From Umbilicaria muhlenbergii (taxonomy: Eukaryota; Ascomycota; Lecanoromycetes; Umbilicariales; Umbilicariaceae), in NCBI GenBank assembly GCA_000611775.1, contig KK106981.1:2213893-2277892 (forward strand): a DNA stretch of 64,000 nt, given 5' to 3'. The notes under the pieces were generated by a model that made no database searches, had not been told where the DNA came from, and saw only the letters and a program-made list of their open reading frames with translations. Positions 25,063 to 37,690 of the stretch are shown piece by piece (the first letter of the stretch is position 1; each line of letters opens with the position of its first letter). Both the position numbers and the translations under genes were made by a program.

Positions 25063-25077
25063 AAGGAGGGAAGCAAT
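25063..25077 (+). other. Polypurine tract of gypsy II
   Basis: The purine-rich run 'aaggagggaagcaa' lies directly upstream of the 3' LTR. This is where plus-strand DNA synthesis starts in LTR retrotransposons. It is one of the few GG-rich runs left in this part of the window. Confidence 0.7.
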
Positions 25078-25283
25078 TGTCATGATATAATAACACATCA
25101 GGACTGACACTTCTTAAGTGACTTAATAATGCACATAATAAAACTCTGCATCACTTTCTCTTTCACTCCTTAATTATTAGTTTTATATAATTAGAATCAT
25201 ATAACCTTTATACATTTATATTTCATGCTGTCACATACCTCAACTATACTTCCCTTTCTAGTAAGGGATGCTATAGTCTCACA
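25078..25283 (+). repeat. 3' LTR of gypsy II
   Basis: It is 206 bp and aligns without gaps to the 5' LTR (17261-17466). The roughly 20 differences are all transitions. The GAATT duplication follows at 25284-25288. Confidence 0.93.
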
Positions 25284-28200
25284 GAATTATTTAAAATACA
25301 GATTTTTCAACATAACTGCAATAGATCAACAAATGTTATGCAATCATGTTTAAAAGCTGCAATGAGGAAAATAAATATTATGTTAATTCAAGAATCATGA
25401 ATTGAGTCAAATAATAATATTATTTCACACTCAGCATTTACTAGTATTATCTCAACATCAGAACTCAGATCATGAGTTTTAATATTTATTATAAAAGCAA
25501 ACAAAGGAATAAAATGCACGCCTAGATTAAATATATCAAAGGATGCAGATTTACAAGCTTTATTTATTTCTGCATCAAGTTTAAAAGAAATTCTACTGTT
25601 GAATGTATATAATGAAAGGTCTCTTCAGCCTGAATTAAATACATGAACAATGAAAAGAGCATTAAGTCAAATAAGTGCAACAATTAGAATATTAATTTGT
25701 AAAGACTTTAATGCACATCATGCATGATGAAATTTTACAATCACAGAGGCAAAATATGCAGAAAGTTTACTACAATGACTGTAAACAAATCACTGTGATT
25801 TAGTCAATATATCAGATGTCATGACATTTATCAGACATATTGTAAACAGATAATATTCATCAGTTTTAAATTTAACATTTGCAACAAATCAATTAATACC
25901 AGAAATAATTGATTGATAAGTTAATGAAGAAGTGTATACTGATTTAAATCATGAGATTATTCAGTTTTTCATAATTACTGAAAACCTTACACTGGTGAAA
26001 AGTTCTTTCAACGTGCTGTTCAATATACAAAAAGCAGATTGAGAGAACTTTATAAAGAAATTACAGCAAAATGTAAAAATAATAAATTTAAATCAGTCAT
26101 TAAAACAAATGACTGAAAACTTAAGAAACTTAATTACATAAACTGCAGAAGACAATATTTCTAGATGAAAATTATACAATGAATTCAAAGTATGATGAAT
26201 GAAAAACCTCATCAGGCTAAGAAAAGAAATGTCAACAGCAAGAAGACATTACAACAAGCATGATTAATTTGAAAGACAGTGAATTAAATTCACAACAAGT
26301 AGATCTGAGTACTTTCAAGTTATTGAAAATGTAAAACAAAAATCCTGAACAACATTTCTTACAGAAGCAAGTGAAAAAGATGTATTTTAAACATATAAAT
26401 ACATAAAGCCATGACTTATAAAGAAAATACCATCAATACAAGATCAAAATGATAGATTATGTCAGAATTTTCAAGACAAATGTCAAGCATTAATTACAGC
26501 AATGTATTCAGAACCTTTTACAGCTGAAATTAAGAATAATTAAAACACAATACATGACAGAAAATGAAGTTAAACAAGTTATATTTACATCCTTTACAAA
26601 GAAAACACCTGAATCAGATGATATTTCCTTTGCTATTATTCAAAAAGCATATCAAGCAATATCAGAATTAATGTTTACAATTTATAAATAATTAATTCAA
26701 GCAGGCTTTCACCTGAAATGTTGATGTCAAGGCATGAGTCACTATTTTAAAAAAGCTGAGAAAGCCAGATTATTCAAAATCAAAAGCTTACAGAATAATT
26801 ATATTATTAAACTGTTTAAACAAAGTGACAGAGAAAATCATGACAACTAAATTATCATATTTAAGTGAAGTCACAGACTTATTAGATCAAGATTAAATCA
26901 AAGGAAGAAAACAAAGATCAGCAGTTGATGCAATATTAACTTTAACATATGATATAAAATCAGCTCAAAACAAAAGAAATGTTTTATCATGTTTATTACT
27001 AAACGTCAAGAGAGCTTTTGATCATGTATCATTACTGCAATTACTTTCAATTATGAAGAAATTGAAGTTATCAGTATAAATACAATCATAAACAAAATCC
27101 TTTCTAGAAAATAAAAAATCAGGATTAACCTTTGATGATGAAAGACAAGAAATGCAAAATATCAAGACAGGAATTTCACAAGAATCATTAATATCCTCAA
27201 TACTGTTTTTGATATATATAAAGCATTTATTCCCAAAAATCAAGGCTAAATTCTCAGATATGGAAAAACTCAACTATATAAATGATGTGACACTATATAT
27301 TACTGAAAAATCAGCTGCAGAAAATTGTTTAAAATTATAATCAACAGCTGAAACAGCTTTCTTATGAGCAGAAACAAACACAGTACAGTTTAATGACAGT
27401 AAATCTGAATTAATTCACTTTGAAAAGTCAAAAAAACCTGTGAAAAACAGTATTACACTATCAAATGATATGATAGTAAAATCAGTCAAAGAAGTCAAGT
27501 GATTAAGAGTTTGATTAAACAGAAAACTGAACTTTAAAACACATGTTCAAAAAAAAGTATTCACAGTGATCAGAGTAATGCACTTAATCAACATATTAAC
27601 AAATTCAGAATGAGGTCTTTCAGTTAAAAATGCAAAACAACTTTATCAAGCATGCATTATATTAATTAGTGACTACGGGTCAGAAATTTGGTGGAAAAAC
27701 CAGAAAAGCTACTTAAAGCAATTAGAAAAATTGCAAAACTCAGCATTATGCAAGATCTTAAAAGCTTTTAGAACTTCCTCAGGAGCTGAAATGAAAATTG
27801 AAGCAAATATTCAAGTCAAATTAAACAAGAAATGCAGGAAATATGCATTAAGAATTATAATCTTATCAGAAAATCATTATATCAGACAGAGAATACTCAC
27901 TTCATATCTGTCAAAGTCACAAATAAGTCAAGACATACTTATAAACTTTAAATTTCTAGACTGAAATCAAAATACATCAGGGAAAAAACACTCTACACAA
28001 TTAATTAAAATACTAAACAGTATATCTACATTAATATTATCAAGAAAAGTGAAAAAGCTTATTACAGCTTAAAAACCATGACTACAAAGTAATACACAGA
28101 TTGCAGATATTCAAGTTTCAGCAGAAACAAAAAAAATCACAATCAAAAAACACTTTGCTCAAGTAAAGTAATTGATTGCATATAAAAGATCAGTCTTTTA

Positions 28201-29299
28201 CACTGATGAGTCAAAAATCAGCGTAAAGACAACACAAAGTACAAAAGATCACATAGGAGCTGAAATTTACTATATAAAAGATAATTATACAAGTACAAAA
28301 AGCTACTTTCTAGGTTAATACATGAAAGTACTAGATGCAGAGCTTTATACTATAATGCAGGCTACAAAACAAGCAATATAAACACAGTTTTTAAGAAAAA
28401 ATATCTGAATATTTACAGATAGTCAAACTGCAATACAAAAATTGCAAAAATCTGCAAATACAGAAGTTTTACAACAAATTCAGTTAAACCTGCAGGAATT
28501 ACGGCAAAGTCAAAAGTTAATTCATATACACTGAATTTTGAGTCACAGTCAAATACCAGGGAATGAATTAGCAGATAAAGCAGTCAAACAAGAAGCTTTA
28601 AACTCAAGAAATACAGTTATTAATGCAGACTCAAGACATACTTTTTTATCTTATATCAAAAAAAATATTGAGGAAATTGCCAAAGAGAAATAATTAATAA
28701 AATGACAAAATGCAAATTAAGGTCAACAATACAAAACATATGTCACAAGGCCTGATTTAATTATAAAGTCAAAAGAATTGTACAAATGTGAAAGGTTAAC
28801 CTTTACAACATTTACACAATTAAAACTAGAACACAGCTATTTTAGATCATATCTTTGCAAATTACTCACATATGAAAACAATCAATGTTTTCAGTGTAAG
28901 GTAAAACAGTCATCAGAGCATTTACTGTTAAATTGCAGGCAGTATAGACAAGAGCAGCAGGAACTGAAACAGGAAATGCAAAAAGCAGAATTTACACAAT
29001 TAACATTATAATCACTACTTTGTACAAAGGAAGGGATTAAAAATACTTTAGTATTTTTAAAACACACAAAAATAGCTACATGAAAGTGACTTTTAGGGGG
29101 GGTTGAGGATGAAAATCAGGGAGTAGAGTGAGGAGATATTGAAAGAAATATTTAAAAATGTGCAATTCTGACATCAATAACAGTTGCAAAAGAAATTGAC
29201 AAAACAAGTTGACTTAAGGTAATAAATACCTCACATATGTAAACTACACAGTGTCATAGTCTTAGACTGCATACACTTAATGAAGAAATAAAAAAAAAA
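25284..29299 (+). mobile_element. LINE copy C, continuation (ORF2 and 3' end)
   Basis: This continues the LINE interrupted at 17260: endonuclease (GDFNAHH box degraded to KDFNAHH near 25700), RT, RNase H, the C-terminal knuckle and the 3' end with an A-rich tail (about 29288-29299). Between about 26613 and 27110 it is almost identical to LINE E (35139-35636), while the flanks differ more. It ends against a minus-strand LINE leader (29300), repeating the arrangement at 3690/3697. Confidence 0.87.
25290..29150 (+). pseudogene. LINE C ORF2 relic
   Basis: RT motif A reads LLNVKRAFDHV (about 26997-27029) with Asn for the catalytic Asp and Arg for Gly. The YxDD box is YIND (27275-27286). Two Trp codons survive near 27690. 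RNase H begins FYTDES (about 28197), and the terminal knuckle CFQCKVKQSSEHLLLNC lies at about 28890-28938 inside an open stretch (28778-29011). It is non-functional. Confidence 0.82.
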
Positions 29300-30160
29300 T
29301 TCACTTTTACTCTGTTTGCTGTTTTGCAGATTTTTGCAGTTTTCCTTTGAACTTTAAATTCACATCTTTGCTGATTGACTTTCCTGTGAGGAAGTGATGT
29401 TTTTGCATTTTTTATCTTGCAATGTGACTTTTTTGATTTGTCTGTGTGTTTATGAGAACATGAATGAGCTGTTTTACTTATTATTCATAATAAAGTAGTT
29501 TTCCTTTGTTATGAATGCTGCTGATGTAAGTGTAGTGCATTGACTACTGTTTTCAGACTTCATGTCTGATGTTATATTTATTATAACAATTTTTTTTTTA
29601 TATTTTTAATGTGTTTTCTTGATGTTCTGGTCCTGATGATATTCTGAATTTACCTCAAGTTTAATATCCCTTCCCTTATAAACTCAAGCACAATCAAGAG
29701 TTTAAGAGCCTTATTTTCTATTCTTGATACTCAGAATAAGTAGCCTCTATGATTCTTAAAAATTTAAGCCTTATAAAAGCCCTTAAAATCACCTGTAACC
29801 TTGCTTAATCTGAGCTTATTCAAATAAAAAATGATATAAACTCACTAATCTTTACTCTTTATATATGAAATACTTGATGAGAGTTTTTTATATTTTTTAT
29901 ACTCAGAATAGTGCTTTCTCCTGCAGACTTTTCTGTTAATCTGAGCTTTTTACAGTCCTTTATGTCAAACTTAAAAAGAATAACCTTTAGTATTGTAAAG
30001 CATGAAGGAAAATGTGAAAAAAGTGAAGTTTCATGATGTTTTGCAAGGTGATTGATTTAAGGTTTAGTGCTTACACCTCATCAAAATTCTCAAAAACCGT
30101 GACTTGACGTGTGTTGAATAATAACAAAGGTAGAAAGCCGTGAATAATAATGTGTTTTTA
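29300..30160 (-). mobile_element. LINE 5' leader fragment, minus strand
   Basis: It matches 4087-4930 at high identity in the same reverse orientation, stopping at the same upstream base. It contains leader sequence only; the ORF1 part is absent because LINE C's tail joins it here. It supports 30160 as the 5' terminus of the family. Confidence 0.7.
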
Positions 30161-30475
30161 ATGTTTTGCAATTTGTAAAAGCAGTGTAAGATAGATTTAA
30201 ATTTAATTCTTACATGACAAATCAAGAAAAAAGGTGTTGTGATTGTTGTGTTGTTGTTTTTGTGATTTTCAATCATTTTTGATGTGAAGATTACAACAAC
30301 TTTGTAATATGCTTGAATTCATCATACTTTCACAATCAATGCTGACTTTGAGAATTGAAAAAAAGGATTTAAGTCTCTGAACTGAGTAATTTATGAGGTC
30401 TATGACAATGATATATCATATGTGTGACTTGATTGCTTTTTGGTTTTCACAGATTCTCAGACATTCCACAAAACA
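30161..30475. other. AT-rich spacer, nothing recognised
   Basis: About 315 bp with simple stretches (repeated 'gttgttgt' near 30250) and no domain, terminal repeat or open frame that I can support. Confidence 0.4.
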
Positions 30476-30690
30476 ATTATTTTTTTTATTTATTTCTTCA
30501 TTAAGTGTATGCAGTTTAAGATTATGACACTGACTAATAATTTAGTAATACATTTGTGAGAGAAAACTCTTTAGTCAACTTATTTTGTCAATTTTTTTGA
30601 CGGCTGCTATTGATGTCAGAATTGCACAGTTTTAAATATTTCTTTTAATATCTTCTCAACTCTTTTTTTAATTTCCATCCTCACTCTCTC
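30476..30690 (-). mobile_element. Diverged LINE 3' end, minus strand
   Basis: Read in reverse this is the conserved LINE 3' segment: A-rich tail, 'cacttaatgaagaaata', then the block around the tail-proximal 'gtcatagtctta' stretch. It is clearly more diverged than copies A to E (for example 'gactaataatttagtaat' where others have 'gtgtagtctacatatg'). It is probably an older or separate subfamily. It ends at the minisatellite. Confidence 0.62.
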
Positions 30691-30691
30691 T

Positions 30692-31285
30692 CAATGTTTG
30701 TGAAAGCTGATCATGCGTAATGAGTTTTCAAAGTCACATTTGAGTTAATGTTTATGAGGGCTGATCATATGTAATGAGCTTCTGAAGTCAACATTTGAGG
30801 CAATGTGTGTAAAGGCTGATCATGCATAATGAGCTTTCAAAATCACGTGTTTGAGGTCAATGTGTGTGAAGATTAATTATGTATAATGAGCTTCTGAAGT
30901 CAACATTTGAGGTTAATGTGTGTGAAGGCTGATCATACGTAATGAGCCTCTGAAGTCAATATTTGAGGTCAATGTATGTGAAGGTTGATCATGCATAATG
31001 AGCTTCTGAAGTCACATGTTTGAGGTCAATGTTTATGAAGGCTGATCATGTGTAATGAGCTTCTGAAATCATGTTTGTAGGCTCAATGAGCCTGATTAAT
31101 GTATGTGAAGGCTGATCATACGTAATGAGCTTCTGAAGTCAACATTTGAGGTCAATGTGTATGAAGGCTAATCATATGTAATGAGCTTTTAAAGTCACAT
31201 GTTTGAGGTCAATGTTTATGAAGGCTGATCATGCATAATGAGCTTTCAAAGTCACATTTATAAACTTAATGAGTTTAATTAATGT
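30692..31285. repeat. Minisatellite, ten units of about 58-60 bp
   Basis: Ten recognisable units share the core GGCTGATCATnnnTAATGAGCTTCTGAAGTC, given here in parts: GCTGATCAT, then TAATGAGC, then TGAAGTCA, then TTTGAGGTCAATG. The unit near 31070 carries an insertion of about 25 bp. Variation between units is concentrated at a former CpG position (acgt, atgt, gcgt, gcat, gtgt), as expected if each unit lost its CpG independently by transition. No coding capacity or spacer diversity is seen. Confidence 0.85.
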
Positions 31286-31390
31286 TTTTTTAAACTCATC
31301 TTGACTTCTTTACCAGGTGCACAACATCTGATAAGTATTAACAAGAGACATCATGTAAAAATGTAAGTTCTTTGTCTTCTCACAAAAATA
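31286..31390. other. Short unassigned spacer
   Basis: About 100 bp between the minisatellite and LINE D with no recognised feature. Confidence 0.4.
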
Positions 31391-32625
31391 TATATTTTTT
31401 TATTTTTTATTTCTTCATTAAGTGTATGCAGTTTAAGACTATGACACTGTGTAGTCTACATATGTGAGGTATTTATTACCTTAAGCTCAGCTTGTTTTAT
31501 TAATTTCTTTTGTAACTGTTATTGATGTCAGAATTGCACATTTTTAAATATTTTTTTTAATATCTTCTCATCTTACTTCCTGATTTCTGTCCTCAACCCC
31601 TCTTAAAAGTCACTTCTATGTAGCTATTTTTGTGTGTTTTAAAAATACTAAAGTATTTTTAATCCCTTCTTTTGTACAAAGTAGTGATTATAATATTAAT
31701 TGTGTAAATTCTGCTTTTTGCATTTCCTGTTTCAGTTCCTGCTGCTCTTGTTTATACTGCCTGCAATTTAACAGTAAATGCTCTGATGACTGTTTTACCT
31801 TACACTGAAAACATTGATTGTTTTCATATGTGAGTAATTTGTAAAGATATGATCTAAAATAGCTGTGTCCTAGTTTTAATTGTGTAAATGTTGTAAAGGT
31901 TAACCTTTCACATTTGTATAATTCTTTTGACTTTATAATTAGGTCAGGCCTTGTAGCATATGTCTTGTATTATTGACCTTGATTTGCATTTTATCATTTT
32001 ATTAATCATTCCTCTTTGGCAATTTCCTCAATATCTTTTTTGATATAAGATAAAAAAGTATATCTTAAGTCTGCATTAATAACTGCATTTCTTGAGTTTA
32101 AAGCTTCTTGTTTGACTGCTTTATCTGTTAATTCATTCCCTGGTATTTGACTGTGACTCAAAATTCAGTGTATATGAATTAACTTTTGACTTTGCCGTAA
32201 TTCCTGCAGGTTTGACTAAATTTATTGTAAAACTTCTGTATTTGCAGATTTTTGCAATTTTTATATTGCAGTTTGACTATCTGTAAATATTCAGATGTTT
32301 TTCCTCAAAAACTGTTTTTGTATTGCTTGTTTTGTAGCCTGCATTATAGCATAAAGCTTTGCATCTAGTACTTTCATGTACTGATCTAGAAAGTAGCTTT
32401 TTGTACTTATATAATTGTCTTTTATACAGTAAATTCCAGCTCCTACGTGGTCTTTTGTACTTTGTGTTGTCTTTACACTGATTTTTGACTCATCAGTGTA
32501 AAAGACTAGTGTTTTGCATGCAATCAAATGCTTTACTTAAGCAAAGTGTTTTTTAATTATGATTTTTTTTGTTTCTGCTGAAACTTGAATATCTGCAATC
32601 TGTGTATTACTTTGTAGCCATGGTT
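31391..32625 (-). mobile_element. LINE copy D (3' fragment), minus strand
   Basis: On the minus strand this is the LINE 3' third: RNase H, C-terminal knuckle, 3' end and A-rich tail (tail at about 31391-31410). The RNase H start (32527-32291) keeps FYTDESK, the only copy besides C with Thr-Asp at this site. The 5' limit (32625) joins head to head with LINE E. It is relatively well preserved. Confidence 0.85.
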
Positions 32626-33750
32626 CAAATCACATCAGATAAGGCTGAAATCTTCAGTACTAGTGCAAAACAAGGGCCTAAATCTATGATGAGAAATTCA
32701 ACTCAATCAGGTAACTTTTCAGTGAGTATGACTGAAAATGCTGAAAATACTCAAAAACATCAAAGCTCAAAATTGACATTTGTGCAAATGTTGACTCAAA
32801 ACAGCAGTAAATCATGAACAGAGGTGCTGAAAACACTCAAAAACACCAAAGCTCAAAATCAATATTTGTGCAAATGTTGACTCAAAACAGCAAAGGCGCA
32901 AAAATCTGCATTAATCAAAGAAGCTAAGTAGATCACACAACAGGAACACAAGTTACTGTTAATATTAAAAACATCAATTGCAGTGACAAATTTCAACTCA
33001 ATACAAGTTCAAGATAAAATCAACAATGCATTAAAAAATACAAAAATTGCAAAGGTGCTAGTAGCAACAGTTATTATTTCTAGGTCACAAAATAACATAA
33101 TCCTCACTGCAGTAAAAAAAAGCAGCGCAGAAGAGTTATTACAACATAAAAATATCTGAGAGCCAGAATTAAACCTGAATTTAGTTCACATTTGAAAAGA
33201 TCAGAAATGATACAAGATAATTCTACATGAATTATTCACAGAGATTTTTGACAATGCAGAGGGGATGCAATTACTAAAAGATAAGATTAAGATCTTTAAT
33301 AAAGGTTTAAAATTGATGTGCAAACCAAGCTGAATGTCTACAGCAGAGAGTAGAAAATTTAAAAAGCATTCATCTGCAGTTATTGCCTTTGCAAGCAGTC
33401 AAGAGGCTGAAAAAGCCTTGAGAACTAAGTTAATAATGACTGAAAATTCACTGCATACCACGGAATACACAGACTGCAAACCTTATGAGCAAATGCATCA
33501 AATGTCAAGGATTTGACCACACACAGCATAAGTGCACATATGAAGCCAAATGCTAAATATGCGCTGAAAATCATTATACCAGGAAGCACACGTGCTTTAT
33601 TTGCAAAAAGGGACAAGAAATATGTGAACACACAATAATAAAGTGTGTAAATTGCAAAGAAAATCACCAGGCGAATAGTAAAGACTGTGAATATTACAAA
33701 GCAGTTGAACCTTATTCAGCAGACAGAGATCTTCTAATCATGAATAAATA
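32626..33750 (+). pseudogene. LINE E ORF1 relic (CCHC knuckles)
   Basis: The layout matches LINE B ORF1: a Gln/Ser/Asn-rich N-terminal part, an RNA-binding-like segment (VIAFASSQEAEKAL, about 33382-33420) and cysteine knuckles (about 33480-33690). A one-base difference near 33490 shifts the frame between the fold and the knuckles. A tandem duplication in the N-terminal part adds about 80 bp. It is non-functional. Confidence 0.78.
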
Positions 33751-33789
33751 ATGTGTAATATAAACACACAACATTTAAACACAGACCTG

Positions 33790-36700
33790 CAGGAATTATT
33801 TAAAATATAAAATTTTCAACATAACTGCAATAGATCAACAAACATCATGCAATCATGTCTAGAAGCTGCAGTGAGGAAAATAAATATTATATTAATTCAA
33901 GAACCATGAATTAAGCTAAATAATAATATTATTTCACACTCAGCATTTATTAGCATTATCTCAACGTTAAAACTCAGATCATGAGTTTTAACATTTATTA
34001 CAAAAGCAAACAAAGGAATAAAATGCACATCTAGATCAGATATATTAAAGGATGCAGATTTACAAGCTCTGTTTATTTCTGCATCAGGTCTAGAAGAAAT
34101 TCTACTGCTGAATGTATATAATGAAAGGTCTCTTCAGCCTGAATTAAATATATAAACAATGAAAAGAGCATTAAGTCAAATAAGTGCAACAACTAAAATA
34201 TTAGTTTGTGAAGACTTTAATGCACATCATACATGATGAAATTCTACAATCACAGAGGCAAAAAATGCAGAAAGCTTACTACAATGATTGTAAATAAATC
34301 ACTGTGATTTAGTTAATATATCAGACATCATGACATTTATCAAACATATTGTAAACAGACAATATTTATCAGTTCTAGATTTAACATTTGCAACAAATCA
34401 ATTAATACTGAAAATAATTGATTGACAAGTTAATGAAGAAGTGTATACTGATTCAGATCATGAGGTTATTCAGTTCTTCATAATTACTGAAAACCTTACA
34501 TTAGTGGAAAGTTCATTCAACGCGTCATTTAATATACAAAAAGCAGATTGAGAGAACTTCACAAAAAAATTACAGCAAAATGCAAAAACAATAAGTTTAA
34601 ATCAATTATTAAAACAAATGGCTGAAAATCTAAGAGATTTAATTGTATGAACTGCTGAAAACAATATTCCTAGACGTAAATCATGCAACAAATTCAAAGT
34701 GTGATGAACAGAAGACCTCATCAGGCTGAGAAAAAAAATATCAACAGCAAGAAGACATTATAACAAAAGAGATTAATTTAAAAGACAGTGAATTAAATTC
34801 ACAAAAAGCAGATCTAAGTACTTTCAAGTTATTAAAAATGCAAAACAAAAATCCTGAACAACATTTCTTACAGAAGCAAGTGGAAAAGATGTATTTTAAA
34901 TATATAAATACACAAAGTCATGACTTATAAAGAAAATACCATTAATACAAGATCAAAATAATATATTATATCAGGATTTTCAAGACAAATGTCAAGCATT
35001 TATTACAGCAATGTATTTAAAACCTTTTACAGCTGAAATTAAGGATAATCAAGACACAAGACATGTAAATTGATCAAACTTAACAGAAAATGAAGTTAAA
35101 CAAGTTATATTTACATCCTCTGCAAAGAAAGCATCTGAATCAGATGATATTTCCTTTGCTATTATTCAAAAAGCATATCAAGCAATATCAGAATTAATGT
35201 TTACAATTTATAAATAATTAATTCAAGCAGGCTTTCACCTGAAATGTTGATGTCAAGGCATGAGTCACTATTTTAAAAAAGCTGAGAAAGCCAGATTATT
35301 CAAAATCAAAAGCTTACAGAATAATTATATTATTAAACTGTTTAAACAAAGTGACAGAGAAAATCATGACAACTAAATTATCATATTTAAGTGAAGTCAC
35401 AGACTTATTAGATCAAGATTAAATCAAAGGAAGAAAACAAAGATCAGCAGTTGATGCAATATTAACTTTAACATATGATATAAAATCAGCTCAAAACAAA
35501 AGAAATGTTTTATCATGTTTATTACTAAACGTCAAGAGAGCTTTTGATCATGTATCATTACTGCAATTACTTTCAATTATGAAGAAATTGAAGTTATCAG
35601 TATAAATACAATCATAGACAAAATTCTTTCTAGAAAATAAAAAATCAGGATTAACCTTTGATGATGAAAGACAAGAAATGCAAAATATCAAGACAGAAAT
35701 TTCACAAGAATCATTAATATCCTCAATACTGTTTTTGATATATATAAAGCATTTATTCTCAAAAATCAAGGTCAAATTCTCAGATATGAAAAAACTCAAC
35801 TATATAAATGATGTGACACTATATACTACTGAAAAATCAGCTGCAGAAAATTGCTTAAAATTATAATCAACAGCTGAAATAGCCTTTTTATGAGCAGAAA
35901 CAAACACAGTACAGTTTGATAATAATAAATCTGAATTAATTCATTTTGAAAAGTCAAAAAAACCTGTGGAAAACAGTATTACATTATCAAATAGCACGGT
36001 GGTAAAATCAGTCAAAGAAGTCAAGTGATTAAGAGTTTGACTAGACAGAAAACTGAACTTTAAAACACATATTCAAAAAAAAGTATCCACAGTGATCAGA
36101 GTAATGCACTTAATCAACAGATTAACAAACTCAGAATAAGATCTTTCAGCCAAAAATGCAAAACAACTCTATCAAGCATGCATTACATCAATTAGTGACT
36201 ACAGGTCAGAAATTTGGTAGAAAAACTAAAAAAACTACTTAAAACAGTTAGAAAAATTGCAAAACTCAGCATTATGCAAGATTTTAAAAGCCTTTAAAAC
36301 TTCCCTGAGAGCTACAATGAAAATTGAAGCAAATATTCAGCTGGTACAGGTCAAATTAAACAAAAAATGCAGGAAATATGCATTAAAGATTATAATCTTG
36401 CCAGAAAATCATTATATCAGGCAGAGAATACTCACTTCATATTCATCAGAGTCACAAATAAGTCAAGATATACTTATAAACTTTAAATTTCTAGACTGAA
36501 ATCAAAATACACCAGGGAAAAAACACCCTACACAATTAATTAAAATACTAAATAGTATATTTAAATTAATATCATCAAGACAAGTGAAAAAGCCTATTAT
36601 AACTTAAAAACCATGACTACAAAGTAATACACAGATTGCAGATATTCAAGTTTCAGTAAAAACAAAAAAATCACAATCAAAAAACACTTTACTCAAGTAA

Positions 36701-37690
36701 AGCAATTGATTGCATGCAAAACATCAGTCTTTTACATTGATGAGTCAAAAATTAATGTAAAGACAACACAAATCACAAAAGACTACATAGGAGCTAAAAT
36801 TTACTGTATAAAAAATAATTATATAAGTATAAAAAGCTACTTTTTAAGTCATTACACTGAAGTACTAGATGCAAAGCTATATATTATAATGCAGGCTACA
36901 AAACAAGCAATATAAACACAGTTTTTAAGAAAAAACATCTGAATATTTACAGATAGTTAAACTGCAATATAAAAATTATAAAAATCTGCAAATACAGAAG
37001 TTTTATAACAAATTTAGTCAAATCTGCAGGAATTACGGCAAAGTCAAAAGTTAATTCATATACACTGAATTTCTAGCCACAGTCAAATACCAGGGAATAA
37101 ATCAGCAGATAAAGCAGTTAAACAAGAAGCTTTAAACTCAAGAAATACAATTATTAATGCAGACTCAAGGCATATTTCTTTATCTTATATCAAAAAAGAT
37201 ATTGAGGAAATTGCCAGAGAGGAATGATTAATAAAATGACAAACTGCAAATCAAGATCAATAATACAAGACATATGCTACAAAACCTGACCTAATTATAA
37301 AGTTAAAAGAATTGTATAAATATGAAAGGTTAACCTTTACAATATTTATATAATTAAAACTAAGACATGATTATTTTAAATTATATCTTTGCAGATTACC
37401 TACATATGAAAACAATTAATATTTTCAGTGTAAAGTAAAACAGTCATCAGAGCATTTACTGTTAAATTGCAGACAGTATAAACAAGAGCAGCAGGAGCTG
37501 AAACAGAAAATGTAAAAAGTAAAATTTATACAATTAACATTACAATCACTACTTTGTACAAAGGAAGAGATTAAAAATACTTTAATATTTTTAAAACACA
37601 TAAAAATAACTACATGAAAGTGACTTCTAAGAGGGGTTGAGGATAAAAATCAGGAAGTAAAGTGAGGAGATATTAAAAAAAATATTTAAA
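33790..37690 (+). pseudogene. LINE E ORF2 relic
   Basis: Endonuclease begins after ORF1; its GDFNAHH box reads EDFNAHH near 34211. RT motif A is LLNVKRAFDHV (about 35523-35555), and the YxDD box is YIND (35801-35812). The RNase H start is FYIDES (about 36730). The C-terminal knuckle is near 37415-37470. The frame is broken throughout by TGA, TAA and TAG. Confidence 0.8.

Larger units (their letters stand above)
17261..25283 (+). mobile_element. Gypsy element II, complete chromovirus-type LTR retrotransposon inserted in LINE C
   Basis: This is a full element bounded by 206-bp LTRs that begin TGTCA and end TCACA, with a 5-bp duplication of LINE sequence outside. It encodes gag, protease, RT, RNase H, integrase and a C-terminal chromodomain, all mutated. 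A purine-rich tract 'aaggagggaagcaa' (25063-25076) sits immediately before the 3' LTR, as expected for plus-strand priming. By hand alignment the LTRs differ at about 20 of 206 positions; all are C/T or G/A transitions and there are no gaps. A long-inverted-repeat element interrupts it at 22095-22964. It is not mobile now. Confidence 0.93.

Noticed and set aside
30692-31285. CRISPR-like array
   Set aside because: The whole 58-60 bp unit repeats with no unique spacers and the context is eukaryotic retrotransposons; it is a minisatellite.
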